A stretch of 15,598 nucleotides of DNA from the NCBI GenBank assembly GCA_947258625.1, contig CAMYJN010000009.1:1-15598 (forward strand), written 5' to 3'. The stretch's first letter is position 1. Every line of letters begins with the position of its first letter. Made by a program: the position numbers and the translations under genes. Below, one piece after another: positions 14,265-15,598 of the stretch. The DNA comes from an uncultured Polyangiaceae bacterium. GTDB lineage: Bacteria > Myxococcota_A > Polyangia > Polyangiales > Houyiibacteriaceae. The notes under the pieces were generated by a model, which was given only the letters and a program-made list of their open reading frames with translations, had not been told where the DNA came from and made no database searches.

Positions 14265-15235
14265 GGGATTAGAATCACCTTGCCGGTCGTCTTGCGGCCA
14301 CCGAGCGCAGCGAGGGCAGCTTCGGCGTCGCAGAGAGGATGCGTCGCAGAGACCAGTGGGGCGATTTTCCCCATTGAATGGAGGCGCACAATGGCCTCCT
14401 GGGCTTCCTGAATTACCTGGGGATTCTTCTTGAAGTAGAGCCCCCAGTGAAGCCCGACCAAAGAGAAGTTCTTCACCAGGACGCGGTTCATCTTCGCAGA
14501 TGGGATTCGACCGCTCGCGAAGCCGATGATCAGAATCCTTCCTTCGAAAGCGATGCATTTGGTCGACAGGTCGAAGGTATCCCCGCCAACCGGGTCGTAG
14601 ATCACATCCGCCCCGCGCCCTGCGGTCAACTCCCTGACCCGCTCGACCCAATCCTCTCCTCGGTAGTTGATGACCTCGTGCGCTCCGTGCTGTTTGACGA
14701 GCGTGAGCTTTTCAGTTGTCCCAGCCGTGCCGATGACCTTTGCACCGAGCGCAACTCCGAGTTGAACCGCCGCGAGCCCGACTCCTCCGGCCGCTGCGTG
14801 CACTAGGAGCGTTTCGCCTGCCTCGAGGCTCGCGCGATTCACCAGCCCGACGTAAGAAGTCTGATAAACGAGCCCGAGGGCCGCGGCTTCCTCGAAAGTC
14901 ATCTCGCTGGGAATGGGAAAGACACGCGCTTCGGGCGCAGCCACGGTCGAAGTGAAACCACCGTATTCCAGTAGGGCGCTCACTCGATCGCCGACGGAGA
15001 AGCGCGAGACACCTTCGCCAAGCGTTCGAACGATTCCTGCGACCTCCGCACCGGGCGAAAACGGAAGCTCCGGCTTAACTTGATACTTGCCTTCGGTAAT
15101 GAGGATGTCGAAGAAGTTGCAGCCCACCGCCTTCACATCGATGACGACCTCGCCCGGGCCAGCGTACACTTCGCTCAGCTCCTCGCGCTCGAGGGCCGCC
15201 GGACCCGCCAGCTCCCGCACCACCATCCTGTACAT
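14261..15235 (-). CDS. NADPH:quinone oxidoreductase-like MDR protein
   Basis: The 324-residue zinc-free medium-chain reductase is of the Qor/zeta-crystallin type. Landmarks are GPGEVVIDVKAVGCNFFDIL (26-45), FSPGAEVAGIV..LGEGVSRFSVGDRV (59-85), YGGFTSTV (91-98), the dinucleotide loop LLVHAAAGGVGLAAVQLG (143-160) and ADVIYDPVGGDTFD, ending in TTGKVILIP. The Asn-Phe-Phe-Asp near residue 40 sits in the usual quinone-reductase motif. It probably reduces quinones or enoyl/enone substrates with NADPH, or acts as an acyl-CoA-level enoyl reductase; sequence alone does not decide. Either ATG 15235 or ATG 15226 could start it, and neither has a ribosome site. It is only distantly similar to the VAT1-like gene at 11416, so the two are not a recent duplication. 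Confidence 0.87.
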   Translation of the reverse strand: MYRMVVRELAGPAALEREELSEVYAGPGEVVIDVKAVGCNFFDILITEGKYQVKPELPFSPGAEVAGIVRTLGEGVSRFSVGDRVSALLEYGGFTSTVAAPEARVFPIPSEMTFEEAAALGLVYQTSYVGLVNRASLEAGETLLVHAAAGGVGLAAVQLGVALGAKVIGTAGTTEKLTLVKQHGAHEVINYRGEDWVERVRELTAGRGADVIYDPVGGDTFDLSTKCIAFEGRILIIGFASGRIPSAKMNRVLVKNFSLVGLHWGLYFKKNPQVIQEAQEAIVRLHSMGKIAPLVSATHPLCDAEAALAALGGRKTTGKVILIP

Positions 15236-15299
15236 AGAGCCGAAGTTTGCCCGAAAAACGGGACAAGACTAGCCAGCCGCACCAAAAACGCCGCGGTGC

Positions 15300-15308
15300 T
15301 GGTATAAT
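15300..15308 (+). promoter_or_regulatory. Extended -10 promoter (TGnTATAAT) immediately before the last gene
   Basis: TGGTATAAT is a perfect -10 with the TG extension. Only seven bases (CGTGGCG) separate it from ATG 15316, so the predicted start of transcription falls on or next to the A of the ATG. The -35 region (CACCAA at 15280-15285) is poor, which suits an extended -10 promoter. This would make a leaderless mRNA. Confidence 0.6.
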
Positions 15309-15315
15309 CGTGGCG

Positions 15316-15598
15316 ATGGCTGGGCCGAAGCGAAAGTACCCGCTGCCCGCGGGTGTCATTCCGGCGGCACCGGAGGGTGGCACGGAGGACATTGGGTCGC
15401 GCGTGCGCAGCAAGGCGCCCGCGGCAGCCGACCGGGGCTCGGACAGCCAACCGGTGCTCAAGGAAAACCTCGTCGACCTCGCGCGAAGGCTCGTCGACGA
15501 GCTGGTCACTCTCGGCCCCAATGAAATCGCACCCGTGGTGAGGCGCCTGATGGCGCTCGGGAATTTCGCGCTCGAGGAGCTGGCCGAGAGCTTCCCGG
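15316..15598 (+). CDS. Unrecognised protein, N-terminal part only
   Basis: An open frame of 94 codons runs off the right edge. The product begins MAGPKRKYPLPAGVIPAAPE, basic then Pro/Ala-rich and probably disordered through about residue 45. From LKENLVDLARRLVDELV (about 49-65) it becomes helical, with the amphipathic runs VVRRLMALGNFALEELAE. There is no signal peptide and no recognised motif. The ATG is supported by the TATAAT located 7 nt upstream and by the change to coding-type base use. It is divergent from the reductase at 15235, with 80 nt between start codons. No function is proposed. Confidence 0.6.
   Translation, partial: MAGPKRKYPLPAGVIPAAPEGGTEDIGSRVRSKAPAAADRGSDSQPVLKENLVDLARRLVDELVTLGPNEIAPVVRRLMALGNFALEELAESFP

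Noticed and set aside
11416..15235. The two MDR reductases as a recent duplication flanking a mobile island
   Set aside because: They share only family motifs, belong to different subfamilies (VAT1-like versus Qor-like), and no repeats, transposase or base-composition shift mark the borders.
15250..15263. CCCG-AAAAA-CGGG hairpin in the divergent region before the last gene
   Set aside because: Four-pair stem with mismatches directly outside it; too weak for a terminator or operator call.

Overview
The window comes from a GC-rich bacterial chromosome. Its style points to an uncultured member of the Myxococcota (former Deltaproteobacteria). The signs are an exported TPR/PEGA protein beside a lipoprotein with a long Gly-Gly-x tail, a membrane-anchored TPR protein, GTGA/ATGA gene overlaps and many weak ribosome sites. 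The assignment is an inference from gene style, not from a marker gene. Coding density is very high: no gene-free stretch exceeds about 80 bases. No tRNA, rRNA, CRISPR array, transposase or prophage gene was seen.

Layout. (1) Bases 1-3531, minus strand, read right to left: a short-type transaldolase, a divergent NAD kinase, an SdhC-like membrane protein, an ABC-2 permease and a membrane-anchored TPR protein that runs off the left edge. The last three are joined by GTGA overlaps. (2) 3614-3763, minus: a 49-residue one-pass membrane protein. Divergent from it, 3833-5074, plus: an exported protein with two START/SRPBCC-like halves. (3) 5126-6522, minus: a Cys-rich, Gly-repeat lipoprotein followed 11 codons' worth or less of spacing later (5 bases) by an exported TPR/PEGA protein. 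(4) 6596-8904, plus: era and der, the ribosome-assembly GTPases, translationally coupled. (5) 8901-11352, minus: a PIN-domain protein, two adjacent PaaI-type hotdog thioesterases and an RlmN-like radical SAM methyltransferase. (6) 11416-14264, plus: a VAT1-type reductase, a low-molecular-weight phosphatase (LMW-PTP), a fructosamine-kinase-family kinase and a small CbiX/SirB chelatase. (7) 14261-15235, minus: a second quinone-oxidoreductase-type MDR protein. (8) 15316-end, plus: the start of an unrecognised gene.

The most interesting module is 11416-13777. LMW-PTP and fructosamine/ribulosamine 3-kinase are known partners in repair of sugar-damaged proteins. Here they overlap by ATGA and follow an NADPH-reductase-type gene by only 2 bases, which suggests a deglycation operon with its own carbonyl-reducing step.

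Two sequence-level patterns recur. Several genes have a -35-like TTGAC hexamer about 28-31 nt before the start codon, or a TATAAT 7 nt before it, which implies leaderless mRNAs. Two convergent gene pairs share a palindromic CTAG, so that each stop codon lies on the other's complement.

Most genes are core or housekeeping in type. The uncertain ones are the SdhC-like protein, the 49-residue protein, the tandem START protein, the PIN protein and the right-edge fragment.
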